A DNA stretch of 64,000 bases, taken from positions 124,001-188,000 of the forward strand of contig JAFREE010000017.1 of the NCBI GenBank assembly GCA_019400425.1, in the 5' to 3' direction. Position 1 is the first letter of the stretch. Every line of letters starts with the position of its first letter. The translations under genes were made by a program, and so were the position numbers. This document shows, piece after piece, positions 47,448 through 59,717 of this stretch. Under the pieces are notes generated by a model. The model ran no database searches and had not been told where the DNA came from. It saw only the letters and a program-made list of their open reading frames with translations. The DNA is from Hymenochaete sp. R1 (lineage: Eukaryota; Basidiomycota; Agaricomycetes; Hymenochaetales; Hymenochaetaceae).

Positions 47448-50071
47448 ATGTCTACCAATCTCACCATCGACGATTCTTCGCTTGACATTATTTATTCATC
47501 CAATTGGGCAGTACAGTCGGCCTATGATCCACTTACGGGCAAGTTTTTTCAGTCTTCATATCATGCCGCTCAAAGTTCAGGAGCGACTGCAAATATCTCT
47601 TTCACGGGTAAGGTTTCTTTGGCTTCTTCTCTTTCTCTAACAAAGCTAACATGACTATGCAAATACAGGTTCTGGGGTTTATTTATTTGGCTCGAAGGGA
47701 CCAGGGCATGTACGTGTTTTGCGCGTCTCCCCTCTGTTGATCCTCGCTGAATCTATGTAAAGGGAAACTATAGTGTCCAAATCGACAATTACGTCGTCTT
47801 TCAGTCAGCTTACGCAGATGAGACGTTGTACCAACAACAACTTTTCTCATGGGAATTCTCGTACGGGACGCATTTTCTATCCTTGGCAGCCGTGACGGAT
47901 GATGAAGATCAGTGGTTGGACTTGGACTTCATTACAATCACGGTGAACAGTTCGGACGCGTATGTGCCATTTTTCTCGATTTACCTGGACGTGAATTTGA
48001 TTGCTCATCGAAATTATAATCTGCAGAAGCATCAATGCTTCATCGTCGATGTCTTCGTTGACGGCGTCTCAAACTTTGACTCCACCGTGGTTGACCGCAT
48101 CGAATGCGTGCGTGTTGTCCGTCCGTTGTCGAGATGCTGTATCATAACCTTTCTTCCTTCAGTTCCCCCGTCACAACGTCAAAACCAGTTTCGAGCGCAG
48201 CTGAATCGTGAGTGCTCGCTCATTTCGGATCTTTTGGAATTTGCCTTAACTTGTGTCGCTTTTTCGCCCATTTGGGACCTAACTCCGACAGAGCCTCAAG
48301 CGACTCGTCCACTTCCAATCTCTCTTTCGTCCTCGCCGTGGTTTTCGGGTCTATCATCGCCGCCGCCATGCTCATCACATTTGTCATCCTCATCCTACGA
48401 TGGCGAAAACGTAGTCGGCAAAACGTAGGGCCGACTCACGATGGTTATGGGTATACGTTTGCAGGCGCGAGCGCGGGAGGTGGAGGTGGAGGGAGTGCGC
48501 CAGCAGCAGTCGGTCACCGTTCGTTCTTCAAAGCTATGAGCATGAGCCTTGGTGGCGGCGGTGGATCAACAAGTTTCCGGACAAACGGCTTCGCACGCTT
48601 CACAAACCGGCCGTCCTCGCCGTCCTTCGTCGCGGGGCCCAGATCACCCTTATCCGCGCATCCGGATCAGGTAGGTATGGGTATGGGTGGATACGTGAAC
48701 CAATCGCCGACGTCGCGTACCGACCCGTTCTACCGTACGCCGACATCCTTCGAACAGCGGGAGCGGGAAAAAGATGGGAGGACGAGCCCGAGTAGCGGGT
48801 TGAGTTTGGGGACAACGACGGTGCTTAGTTCGTCACATCCAATGTCTGAGAAAGCCAAGAGCCCACAACATCAACCTTCACAGCTCGCTCCGATCGAGTC
48901 TGTAGCCCCTACGCCGACAGATCCATACAACCCGACAATGATACCCATGCCGCAGGTAGACGCAGGAAGGCTCGAGAAACCGATCCCTGCGTACGCACTC
49001 CAACTACGTCCTCAAGGAGAAAACCAAAGCCGAAGCCAAGGCCAAATACAATACCTATACCAGCCCCAGCGCGAATCAGCTGTATCCGTCGCGGCGCCCA
49101 ACTTCCGCTTGTTCGAATGCGACTCCAAGTCGATGGCGGGGTCTGCGATTGGGACGCTCGTGCCGGAGTATACTGCGTTCGCGGGACCGATTGAGAAGTT
49201 GAAGGAGGATACGGAGAAGCACGGGCATGGACGTCGTCCGTTGCCGGTACCGCACTCTCAAGCTCAGGCTCAGACGTATACGCCGACGCATAGGAGGTCG
49301 AGGTTGTGGGATGTGACGGACGCGAGCGAGAATACGACTTCTTTCGCAAAGGCAAATGCGAATGCGAATGGGAACTCGAACTCGGTCGCGAACCGTATCT
49401 CGATTTCGGATCCGATGCCTATCACCATTAACGTCCACGCTGCCTCCGACTCCTCACACGAAATTCATGGACATGGACATGGGTACGGTCAACAACAACA
49501 TCCATCTTCCAACCCTCACATCTTCTCCACATCGACAAACAATCCAAATCCCGGCCCGGGATCCGTACCTGCACCCTCAGCATCCGCAGCAACCTCCGCA
49601 ACCCTCTTCCCTCTCACCCCCTTCCGCCCCTCCTTCCTCCCTTTCTCCTCCTCCCCTTCCTCCTCCGAAGAAAACGAGCTCGTCCTCGGCCCCGGCCACG
49701 GATCAGGGACGCTCAACACGAAGACTACGTCCATCCCTATACCCGAGTCCATGCCAGGGATGAAACGCCCACGAAAGAGCAGCAAGAGGGAGAGGCAGAG
49801 GGAGAAGGAGAGACCGACGAGGCCGAAGAGGCCCAATGAAGGGTTGTTGGATTGGTTGGGGAGCGGGATCATGTCGGGGCTTGAGAGGAGTGCGAGTTGG
49901 AGGAGTTTGAAAGGGCGCGGTGGGGTGGGGGCGGGTGTGGGGACGACGGCGATGGGTGGTGGAGCGGGTGTTGGGAGAGGGAGAGGGAGGGGGAGGGGGA
50001 GGGGGGAAGGATATGGGAGCAAGAAAAGGGAGAACGAAGATTCGTCGAGGAGTGATTTCTTGAATGTTTGA
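47448..50071 (+). CDS. Single-pass TM protein with Gal-binding-like ectodomain
   Basis: Several short exons encode a beta-rich N-terminal domain: DDSSLDIIYSSNWAVQS, then GSGVYLFGSKGPGH, GNYSVQIDNYVVFQSAY, LYQQQLFSWEF and GTHFLSLAAV, a pattern of carbohydrate-binding-type jelly rolls in Agaricomycete membrane proteins. A Ser/Thr-rich stalk follows (SSSMSSLTASQTLT...), then one TM helix (FVLAVVFGSIIAAAMLITF) stopped by RWRKRSR. The large last exon (up to 50071) encodes a cytoplasmic tail of over 550 residues, disordered and Gly/Ser/Pro-rich, ending in an RG-repeat (VGRGRGRGRGRGEGYG). No cleavable signal peptide is seen at the N-terminus, so insertion may depend on the TM helix alone. Possible role: cell-wall or sugar sensing; this is an inference from architecture. 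Confidence 0.82.
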
Positions 50072-51217
50072 GGGAGGGTGTGTCTGTCCAGAGTCGTTCG
50101 CACACACTCTCTCGCTCTTTTTTTCGATTTCGATGGCCTTTTCTGTTTTGTTGTTCCCTGTTTAAGTCGTTAAATACCTGTACGCACTGTGCGATACACT
50201 CATGTTGTACTGTACCAGTACGTTACCTTCTGTCCTCCTTCTCTCCCCCCCTCTTCTTTCCGGCGTAGTAAATCTCACACCCCTCCGCCGCCGCCTTCCC
50301 TCCTTCCCTATTTCTCATAGAACACAACCCAACCATCACCATATCCCGACTTTCGGACACACGCACACGACACTCATTTAAACCTTCTTGTCTTTCTTTA
50401 GTTTTCGATTTCGATTTCGATTTTCGTCCCTATTCTTGGTTCTTCTTGCTTTCTTTCCAAGTTTTTTTAAAACCAAGTTTTATCAATGTTACCCCTCCCC
50501 TCCTTGGCTTCACAAGATCGAGGAAAAAGAGAGAATATGACTTTACCAATGTCCGAGGCCGAGGTGATCAAGAAATCAAGAGATTAAGATTAAAATGCCG
50601 TGTAGGATCGTAGGGATACTACGTGGTAGTAGTTATAGTATGACGCGGCACGACACGACTTGGAACAGATACTTGGGACTGGGACTAAGACTAGGACTAA
50701 TAGGGTTCTTTCAGAGACGAGACGGAGACGGGTCGCGATAAGTATATAAGAGACGTAGAGGCGGGTTTGAAGGATGGGGCTGTCGTATACTATAGGACGA
50801 GGATGAGGGGGAGGGTGGGGATGGTAATGTAATAGAGGGTTCCGAGTCCGGCGTTGGCGATGACAATGAGACGCTCTGGATGTGGCTCCGGCTCTGGTTG
50901 GTTGGTTTGCTTGCTTGCTTCACGTCTACGTCCACTGGTTCGTCTCTGGGAACGTTTCAGCGGTAGCGGTGACGTTGACGGGCTGGCAACGAATCGGGTG
51001 GACAACTGCGGCATGTTGCACTGGTACTGCGCTCTTCCTTTACATCCATCATGAACTCGACGGCATGGCTCGGTACGCGTGAGCACAATCAATGTCGAAA
51101 CGATGAATCCCCGCTCCAACAGCGTAGACCTCTTTGGCTTTCCGAAATGGCATTTCTACCGGCCGAACAAACGGACGACCGAACGCGAATCGTCGACCCT
51201 CAGCTATGACCCCAACC
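50072..51217. other. Convergent intergenic region
   Basis: 3' ends of the TM-protein gene (+) and bet1 (-). It contains T/C-rich tracts (50100-50480) with a short CGATTT repeat near 50406-50424. No gene was recognised. Confidence 0.5.
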
Positions 51218-51718
51218 TCAACTCGTCCACCACCCAAACAACCTCCAACAGACCCACAGACCGACGATGAGCCCGACGCAGGTGAGGATGTTACGCCACT
51301 GTTTGACGCCTGCTCCGCCGATGCCAAATGCGCGGGCGAAGCGTTGGGAGGATTGGGAGAGGCTGTTGGAGAGGCTGTTGAAGGATGTTGACTGGTGCGT
51401 CGAGGTAGGGTAAGGGAGGACAATAAGTTAGTATGCGGGATGGGATTATAAGGGATGAGGTGGGGAGACGTACGGTATCGTCCAAGGAGAGGTGTTGTCG
51501 TTCGATGTCATTTCGCATATCCAGCGTCACCTACTCCGATTCGCGTTCGTTTTTTTTTGAGAAATGAAGAAAAGGAAAAGTGTAAACATCAAGAGGAGGG
51601 GTGCAGAAAGGAAATCGCGACGCACCCCGCGTATGGAGCGTATCTTTGATGTGAGCTCGTCGAGACGTTGGTCATTTTGCTGTTCGATGGTGTCTGCGTC
51701 TCGTGAGGACGAGGCCAT
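51218..51718 (-). CDS. bet1: SNARE protein Bet1
   Basis: Three exons encode 107 aa: MASSSRDADTIEQQNDQRLD..., then VTLDMRNDIERQHLSLDDT, then STSFNSLSNSLSQSSQRFAR.... Bet1 is a Qc-SNARE of the ER-Golgi v/t-SNARE complex with Bos1, Sec22 and Sed5. The SNARE helix spans about residues 17-76, with the zero-layer Gln in ERQHLSLDD. The protein ends in a tail anchor, NILTCVGLIVGLWVCWRLF, with only a few residues after it, as expected. The first intron begins right after SIRG and the second after DDT. Length matches the family (about 105-140 aa). Identification is confident despite short exons. Confidence 0.9.
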
Positions 51719-52377
51719 GGCATCATCCGTCCGTCCAAGTCAAGGTCTAAGCTCAACAGAGTACTACAGTAGTTACAGACAGACGTCACCATAACGTGCG
51801 GCAAGGACTGTCGATCATATATTATGTAAGTGTAAAATAAGGCACGTGATTGGAACTGAACCGAAAAAGGAAAAAGAGGAAAAGGAGGAGAAATTGAAAC
51901 CGAGAGAGGGAAGCGAGAGAGGAGGACATCCGAATTTGCAATTGAGTGTCGGGTGTCGGGTGGACTCTCTAATTAATGTAACCTCGACCGTTCAATAGAC
52001 TGTAATGTATCAAATATCTCAAGTAAGTAGTAGGTCGCCGTTCTCTTCCTCTTTCTCTCCCCATCGTGTCTCTCGATTGATTCGACTGACTCTCGCCGGA
52101 AAGTCTCAGATTCATTCTTGGATCTCTGAGCGAGATAGCTAGCGTTTCTCCGACATCGCTTCCGCCATCCCCATCCCCATCCGCTGTCGAATTCTGTCTG
52201 TTCCTTTCTCAACAGGGCACCGATCTTCCTCCACCTCTCCAATTATTCATATCCTTTCTCCTCACTCTTACCTTCTTCCCACCACCACCATCCCGACTCT
52301 TGCGTGTCCGTGTCCATCCGTCCCGCTTCACCAGGAGCGGTCCCCACCCGCTCACTCAAACGCCCGCTGCTCCCCAA
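51719..52377. other. Divergent intergenic (bet1 / DUF6534 gene)
   Basis: About 660 bp between the two start codons. It includes A/G-rich DNA (51850-51950) and a CT-rich leader on the + side (52250-52375). No other feature. Confidence 0.5.
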
Positions 52378-55300
52378 ATGTCATGGGACGCCTTCCTACC
52401 CGCCAACATCAAGAAACACCCCGAACACTTCATCGGCCCAAACGTCGCAGGCGTCATCGTCCAATGCCTCGAGACCGGTATCATCGTCAACCAGTCCCTG
52501 CGCTTCTGGACCAGGTCTCATAAGGAGCCCAGGACGGTTCGGTGGATGGTTGCGTTCGTGTCGGGTGTTGCGCTGTGCGTATCCTTCTTTTCCATGTTTT
52601 GTGCATGTTCGGGACCGGATTCCGAAAGAAATGAACGGAGTCTTTGTTGGGTGTTTTTTAATCTATTCACTTTTGTACTGTTTTTTGCGTAGGTTCCAAA
52701 CGGTTGTTGCGGTGTACAATACCTGGAGAGTCGTCGTACTCGGATTCGGCGACTGGGTACGTTCCCATTCCCGAATCCTTCCGAAACTCAGTACACATTG
52801 AACTCTGATCATCCCAATTATAAATTGGACAGATCAAGGTCGTCGCGTTAGGTTGGCCAGATAGGATTCAGCCCGCTCTGGTGCGTTCGCGTTCGCGTTC
52901 CGCTTTTTCATGATAACGATAACGAGCAACTGACCCCACCATTCCCATTTCAATTTACAATCTACGAAATTTTCCGACTCCTGCCCATTCGTATACGAGC
53001 AGAACTGCGCCATGTCCGCTCCCTTCCAGGCCTTTCTTATCTGGCGGTGCTGGAACGTACGTCGTCGTTTCTCCGTTTCTTTCCATCCAACGCCAACGCG
53101 TTGTCTCACGGGGCCGGAGTCGGGGTCGGGGCCGACGTTGGACGTTGGGCGCTGCGATGTTGACACAAACATCCGGATCCCGGCCTCCTTAACGCCCCCC
53201 CCCCCCCCTCTCCTCTCTTTGAGTTTTTCTCCCCGCTGACGCCGATTTCTGTGCCTTGCTATTATTGGTATTGGTAGGTGCTTTCTCGACGCTGGATTAT
53301 CTTGGTGAGTTATATCGCTTTTATTTCTTGCCGCCTTCCCCCCCCCCCCTGCGGTCTTATCTTAGATAAGAAATACGAGAAGAGGGGAAGGGAGACGGCG
53401 ATGGTTTTATACAGGAAGGACGAATCAAATACATCTTCACCTCCTTCTTTTCTTTCGTTCTTTAATTCGAAAATGGGTTACCTCATCTCACTCACATTCC
53501 AACGTTGTTGCGACAGGCCCCCCTCGTCTCCCTCCTCCTAGCGACAGTCGCGCTGAACGTCTACATCACCACCGCGGTGTTCGTAAACTACAATACGTGG
53601 GTGAACGTGTTGACGCTCGTCGAGGGGCCTCCGGTGCGTTTCGCGTTTTCGTTGATGGCTTGTGTTATACTGATTTCGACTGTGTTGGGCGTTTCTAGCG
53701 AATATGTGAGTTTTTTTCTTCATTTCATTGTGCTTGTGCTCTATAAATAAGAGAAGAGTGAATTGCTAATCATTTCATTCTTTCGCTCGTTGTCTGGGAT
53801 TCGTTATCCTCGACAACAGACAGCACCGCGTTCGTCCTAACAGCCGGTAAGCACCTTCCTCATCTCCATCTACACTCCCAACAAACCAGCTTACCCACCT
53901 CTCCAGTCCTCGACATCCTCATAACTATTCTTAGTACGTCTATAAATAGTTCATCTCACCTCGACCCTCGGCGTCTTTTTCCTTTTCTTCCCTTTCTTTG
54001 ACGGGAGTGGCGGCGGCTGTGCTAACTCTAATTTTCGCGCTTCGTGATTTAATAGTGTTGTGGTTCCTTTTCCAAGTGAAGAGGGAGGTGATCAGTAGAC
54101 GGTTCGCTAAGGTGTGTGTGTCCTATGTTTGTTCGCTATCCCGTCCTCCTCCACTAACCCACTTTCTTCCCGTCTCCTCTCTCCCCCCCCCCCCCGGCCC
54201 CATCGCAAACAGACAATCTCCCTTCTCAACCGACTCGTCTGGGAAGCCGCCGTCCCTCCCTGCGCCTGCGCCATCCTCGCGTGCATCTTCTACACGACGC
54301 AAGCGAACGAGAACCTGTGGGACGTCTTCTTCCAGACGATCCTGGGGAAGCTGTACGTCGTCTCGTTCTTCGTGATCTTGAACGGGCGCGCGGAGATTCG
54401 GAAGACGGCGAGGGTGGGGTATGGGTGTGGGGATGGGAGTGGGACGGAGGAGGAGGGGGGGTTGGGGATGGGGTATGGGTATGGGTACGGGTGTGGCGTT
54501 GGATTTGGAAGTGGTGGTGGGAGTGGAAGTGGAAGTGGGAACGGGAATGGGAGGGGGTGGGGGAATGGTATGACGAGGTATTGGAGGACGACGAGGGGCT
54601 TACCGGAATTCAGAGTCGACGTCAGTATCGATTTCACACATTTTTCATTTTTTGACTCTTATCTGACCCCCAAAAAAATATAGCTAACGAGCGTCCTCGA
54701 CCAGCACGCCGACTCTGACCTCCTCGATCCGTCCACGACGACATCAGGCATCGACGCCCACGCCATCTCTACCAACGACCCTCATCACATTCCTGTGCCC
54801 AAGTTCGTCGCCCCCGCCGCTGCCGTCACACTATCGGCTGGAATGTCGTCGCTGTCTCTTCCCTCGATGCCTTCGATGCGTTCTTTGCCTTCTTTACGTT
54901 CTACGCGGGACGTACCGTCTATGCTGGTGATCACACCTGACGTGGATGTCGGTACTGGTGTATCACTCTTTCCGACGACGACGACAGGCCCTCCTATCAC
55001 GTTAATACCGCCCGTCATATCGACATCAACTCCTCCACCTCCACCTTCAATTCCACCTACACCTACACCCACACCTCCCTCTCTCTCGGAAGAAGCGATG
55101 CCGATACCTTCACCTCCACCTCCACCTCCAAAAGCAAGAGCAGCCACGTCTATCCATTCGCCTTCGTCTTTATACCCGTCTTCTTCAGCGTCAGCGTCTT
55201 TGTCCGCATCGGCGTCGGGTTCGGCGCCTGGTACGACTCGGACGCCGTACACGTCTCCTTCTACTCGCTCGTCTTGGCGTTCCGTGTTGGAGGGGGACGA

Positions 55301-55571
55301 GCGAGTACGAGCGGAGGGACTGGGGTGTGGATCAGGGCGGGGGCGGGGGCGAACGGAAGATGAAAGAGAGGGAGAGGAGGGATGGCGGGAAGAGTCTGAG
55401 CCTGAGCATGGTCCTGAACCTTCGGAAAGGAGGCCACGAAAGCGAGAAGGGGAGGACGTGGCGGCTCCGCTTTCACGTTCACTTTCGCCTTCACTTTCAC
55501 GCGCGCAGACGCAGACGCAGACTCCCGCTCGGTGTGAACCGGATGACGATAGGGCTGTTGGTGGAGGATGA
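52378..55571 (+). CDS. DUF6534-type seven-TM protein with long disordered tail
   Basis: Roughly ten exons, several very short, starting MSWDAFLPANIKKHPEHFIG. Hydrophobic helices include VAGVIVQCLETGIIVNQSL, VRWMVAFVSGVAL, FQTVVAVYNTWRVVVLGFG, the APFQAFLIWRCWNVLSRRW block typical of the family, PLVSLLLATVALNVYITTAVF, and then the DUF6534 signature segment TISLLNRLVWEAAVPPCACAI with NLWDVFFQTILGKLYVVSFF and ILNGR. These 7-TM proteins are abundant in mushroom genomes and of unknown function. The tail is unusual: a Gly/Tyr/Ser/Asn repeat (54415-54580, GMGYGYGYGCGVGFGSGGGS) followed by more than 280 disordered Ser/Pro/Thr residues ending at 55571. Exact exon limits between 52580 and 54210 are uncertain. 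Confidence 0.82.
53190..53203 (+). repeat. Poly-C tract in an intron of the DUF6534 gene
   Basis: About 14 consecutive C. Similar C runs occur near 53340-53350 and 54183-54195 in other introns of the same gene, each within a pyrimidine-rich stretch upstream of a 3' splice site. Confidence 0.7.
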
Positions 55572-56160
55572 GATGGGGTCGGGGTCAGGAAATTTTTCTA
55601 CTTTGGTCACTTTTTTGTCATCTACGCTATTGTCAGTATAGTGTATGCTTCATGATTGGTTCCCACCGAGATGAGACTTGGAGATGCGGTGTGACTTGTT
55701 TAAGTTGATATTGAGTCGAATCGAAAGCCCGATATCGCGAATATGAATCCTAGAAACTACCTTCCGCGAAGGATTTGAAATTAACTTCGATTTCACTTTG
55801 CTTTTTCGAACTCCGCGATCGACGAGCTGATCGACGGTTCGTATTGTATTCGCGCGTGTGAGGCGGCGCGACATTGAAACCGAGGAAACCATAGGGAATC
55901 AATCAAGTTCGAGCTCTGGTTCAGCTCTCAGCTTAGCGGGTGGCCTCGAGGTCGTTTCTCGCCCTTCTCTCTCTCTCTCCCCCTCTCCCTTACCTCTTTA
56001 CCTCCTTACCTTCATCGTCATCACCATCACCACCACTACCACCCTCAACATACGGCTCGGCAACACCTCTCGCGAGATACACGACTTGTGACGGAGTTCG
56101 AACAGCAAGTAGCAAGTACCGAGCCGCAGAACCAGACCACCTCGAGTCTCGAGTCTCGAG
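55572..56160. other. Intergenic; shugoshin promoter
   Basis: About 590 bp. The second half is CT-rich (55960-56060), then GAGTCTCGAGTCTCGAG immediately before the ATG at 56161. No gene was seen. Confidence 0.5.
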
Positions 56161-58930
56161 ATGAGCAGACGCGACTCCTCACGCGTGCATGTCGCCGTCC
56201 GACAAGCAGATAGCCTCGCCGAGTTTGAGAACTGTGAGTCTTGCCCCCACCGAGCGTGGGCTTTCGTGTGCGAGTGGGTTGGAATCTGACGTATGTTGTA
56301 TGATATGATATATGAACGCCCGTCTGCGAACTTTTCTTTTGCACGCAACGCAACGCAAAATCCAGTCAAGAAGAAGTTCCTGTTCGCAAACAAGCAGATA
56401 ACGAAGTACGTTTTATTTCAAAAAAAAAAAAGAAACCCCCTTATGTGGCTCGTTCTCGCTATTTTTATGACTGACTCGTCTGCCTACCCGCCTACCACCT
56501 ATCTTGTATCTTGGACGCCTACGCCGAGCAGACAGAATTGCAGCCTCAGCCTCAAGATCGAAGAGCTCAACACACATATTTCGACGTTGTATGTTGAGAA
56601 TCTGCGGCTGCGCGCGTCGGAGATCGCGCTCCAGTCGGAACTCAAGCGCGAGAAGCTCAAGTGCCACAAGATCGTGCAGGATGCAGAGTCTGCCGTACGT
56701 CTTCCCCCTCCCTCTCTTCTCTCGTTCCCATTTCATTCTATTCTATTCTATTCTATCTCACTTCATCTATCACCTTCCTTATCCGCATCCTTCTCCCGTT
56801 CTTATTCTGCTTTATGCTGTCTTCACCAATCCTTTCTTTCCCACTCCTCTTCTCTTCGTTCTTCCGAGCGATAAAGTTCACGATTACGATTATGATATTG
56901 ATATTGACCTCCTCTTTTACTCGGGTCACTCACGCCTCTCTTCCGCACAGACCGTGAACCTACTCAGGCATATCGGCATCATCCGGCAAAACTACAACGT
57001 CTCCGCAGTGCAACCCCACTCGCCCAAGAATTCGGACAACGACTCTCCGACATCTTCTGGATGCGGGGGTGGGGGTGGCAGTCGTCCGCCGTTGGAGAAA
57101 CCTCCTCCTCGGTCGCCCTCTGCGTTACGACTCGCTGCGCTACCGACCGTCCCCGACATCGAGGAAGACCCGGAAGCCGAGCGCGAACATGAGAAAATGA
57201 ATCAAAACGCGAGCTCGCCGGAACCTGAAGAAGAATACTATCCGAAATCGAGGAAGTTGGCTAGCGCGGTTTCGTCTAAACGGAAACAAAGCTCAACGAG
57301 ATTACCGGTACCTTCACGTTCATCCTCCCCGCCGCCTATGTCTGCAGTGCCTTCGTCGTCTGGAGAGGAAGCGTCAGGGAGGAAACGGAGGCTGACGAGG
57401 AGACCGAGCGGGTTGATGGCTACTCCAGAGCCGGTCGGACGTCCGATTAGCCCTGTACTGGGTTCGCCGATGAAGCAGGATGTAAACCTTTCGGCAGAGG
57501 AAGAGGCGGAAGCGCTCCAGGACGTCGAGGACATCGCAGCGCAGGAAGAGGAATACGAACAGGAGGTAGCGTTGAAGAAAGCAAGACGAAGAGAGAGGGA
57601 AAGAGAACGAGAACGAGAGAGGTGTAGAACGCAGAATCGGGACGAAGAAGATTCCGATGCATTGCAGGACCGTACGATGAGGAAAGAAAGAAAGAAGACC
57701 ACTCCAAGGGATCGAGAGGACTTGATAGAGTCAAGACTGAAAGATGTAACAAACTCTCCACGCCGACGTCGCGGAATATCGGCCACAGCTGGATCGAATG
57801 ATGGTATGTCCCATAATACTTAAAGCCTGAAACCATTTTCTGACGTATTGTCCTGTCAGACGTTTACTCGAGATCCGGTCGTCCACTGTTATCCATCTCC
57901 CCTCCGGGAATGGCCCAACCTGAGCTCGACGGTATCACATACCTCCCGACTCCTCTCCCGTCATCTGTCGCGAATACACCCACACCTCAACATAGTACAC
58001 TGCCTTTACCTTCTTCATCTGATGCCGAAGCAAATGGTGGAGTGAGAGAAAGGAGAGTGAGGAAGAGTGTCAATTATGCAGAGCCAAAGTTGAATACGTA
58101 TGTGGAGTTTCCTCTCCCTAGTGTAAAGCTCTGCCTTGAAACCGAACGTTGACGCTTTGTCTTCTCTTAGGAAAATGCGCAAACCAGACCCTGCTCCGCC
58201 TTCTACGGGCCGAATGTCGTTAACGTCTACCTCGAGCACTCTAACTCCAGACTTCACAGCCACTGCTTCCTCATCAAGTCAAGCTCAACCTCAGTTCTTG
58301 CACCGCCGAAGTTTGTCCACGCCCGAAGCGGATGAACACCATGATGATTCAAACCAGAACGTTACAGCTAGGAAAAACATCACGCACAGACGATCAGCTT
58401 CCTCCCTCCTGTTGAACGGTACTGGCGTAGACGGTCTATCTTCCGCTGGGAGTGAGGCTAGAGCAGCAATGGGCGTAAACACGGGCATAGGCACGAAACG
58501 GAAACGCCTGACGCGTACTTTATCCGACGAAGACGACTTTGCGCCTCCACCAGGCCGTTCGTCCAAATCCTCGACGACTCTCGCCAGACAGCGAAACAGC
58601 AGGAGAGGCGATGAGAGCGACGAGATAGGAGACGAAAATGACGACGATGGCGACGACGACGACGGGGGCGACGCAGATGCGGAGTATGCGGAGCTCCGGG
58701 CGTGGGCTGCGCAAGCTCACGCAACGAGCGGGAACGTAAGCTCGAGGAGAAGGGGTTCGACTGCTGCTGCAACTGCTGCGGGTGCGTCGTCGTCGAGGAT
58801 GAGTACTGGGGCGGGCGGGGATGCGTTTGAGGTGCGGACGCCTGCGCCTGGGTCGAGGTCTTCAGTGGGGTTGAGACGGGGGCCGAGGGGTGAGATGGAG
58901 GACTTGAGGCGGCATAGTATGGCTGTGTGA
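56161..58930 (+). CDS. sgo1: Shugoshin, 708 aa
   Basis: Six exons (56161-56233, 56366-56405, 56532-56694, 56951-57803, 57860-58097, 58171-58930) in exact phase. Shugoshin recruits PP2A to centromeres and shields cohesin from cleavage during meiosis and mitosis. The N-terminal coiled coil, about residues 24-95, holds the diagnostic sequence FKKKFLFANKQITKQNCSLS, then IEELNTHISTLYVENLRLRA and SEIALQSELKREKLK. A long disordered middle contains an acidic/basic repeat (EEEYEQEVALKKARRRERER). The conserved C-terminal SGO motif is RRVRKSVNYAEPKLNTKMRK (about residues 438-460), split by the last intron; it binds phospho-H2A. The remaining C-terminal 250 residues are Ser-rich with an acidic run. Confidence 0.94.
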
Positions 58931-59717
58931 TCATCTATCCTCTCCTCTTTTCTTTCTCTTTATGCTTTGTCCTCGAAGATGTTCGGGTAGGAAATGAAGG
59001 ATTGGCATGCCAATAAACTGTTACGGGAGTCCCTCTTCTTTCTCTTACTGGCGAACCAGGTCTCTCTCCCTTTTTTCGTTCCAAGTTTTATTTTTTTCTC
59101 CTCTCTCAACACAATTTTATGACCCATGACGACATGCATCTGTCCCTTTCTTTCCTGTTCTCGATGTATTCAAAGCACCTTTACAAAGCGAAACAACCCC
59201 GACCCAGCTCAACATGGTAAGCATATATTTCTTCTTTCTTTTCTTTTCCCTCTCACCTGTTCCAGTCCCTTTCTTCCCTTTCCAATCGCATTGAGGCTCG
59301 TGCCTTTTTCACAATTGCATTGCATGGCGTGTCAGTAACGATTACTTTATTCATTCTTATATTAGTTCTTTTTTTGGAGTCGGTTATGTTGCATCGTTCA
59401 GTTCAGTGCTTCGTGACCTAGGCCCATGAAGTCTGACTTAGGACTGATTTTCAATCAGGGCTCAAGAACCTGTAGCTTACGCTCTCATGCTGAGATCATT
59501 CATTAATGCAATGGGGGTAACGGCCCGGTTCCGGCACACTCTTCAAGACAATAGCCAAACAAAAATGGTATTGTATACACAAGTAAAGCGAGCCCAATGG
59601 TAAACAATCTTTGATAGTTGTGTTTGAGTAACCCAAGAAGAAAAAACAAACAAAACGCGTCGAGGTTGTAAGCAATACAGGAAAATATACACGACAGAAA
59701 TAATGACAAAATTAAGC
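58931..59717. other. Convergent intergenic region
   Basis: 3' ends of shugoshin (+) and the next gene (-). T/C-rich at 58930-59300. No gene, RNA or repeat was recognised. Confidence 0.5.

Noticed and set aside
49516..50107. Minus-strand frames opposite the end of the TM-protein gene
   Set aside because: Shadows of a GC-rich, low-complexity coding exon on the + strand.
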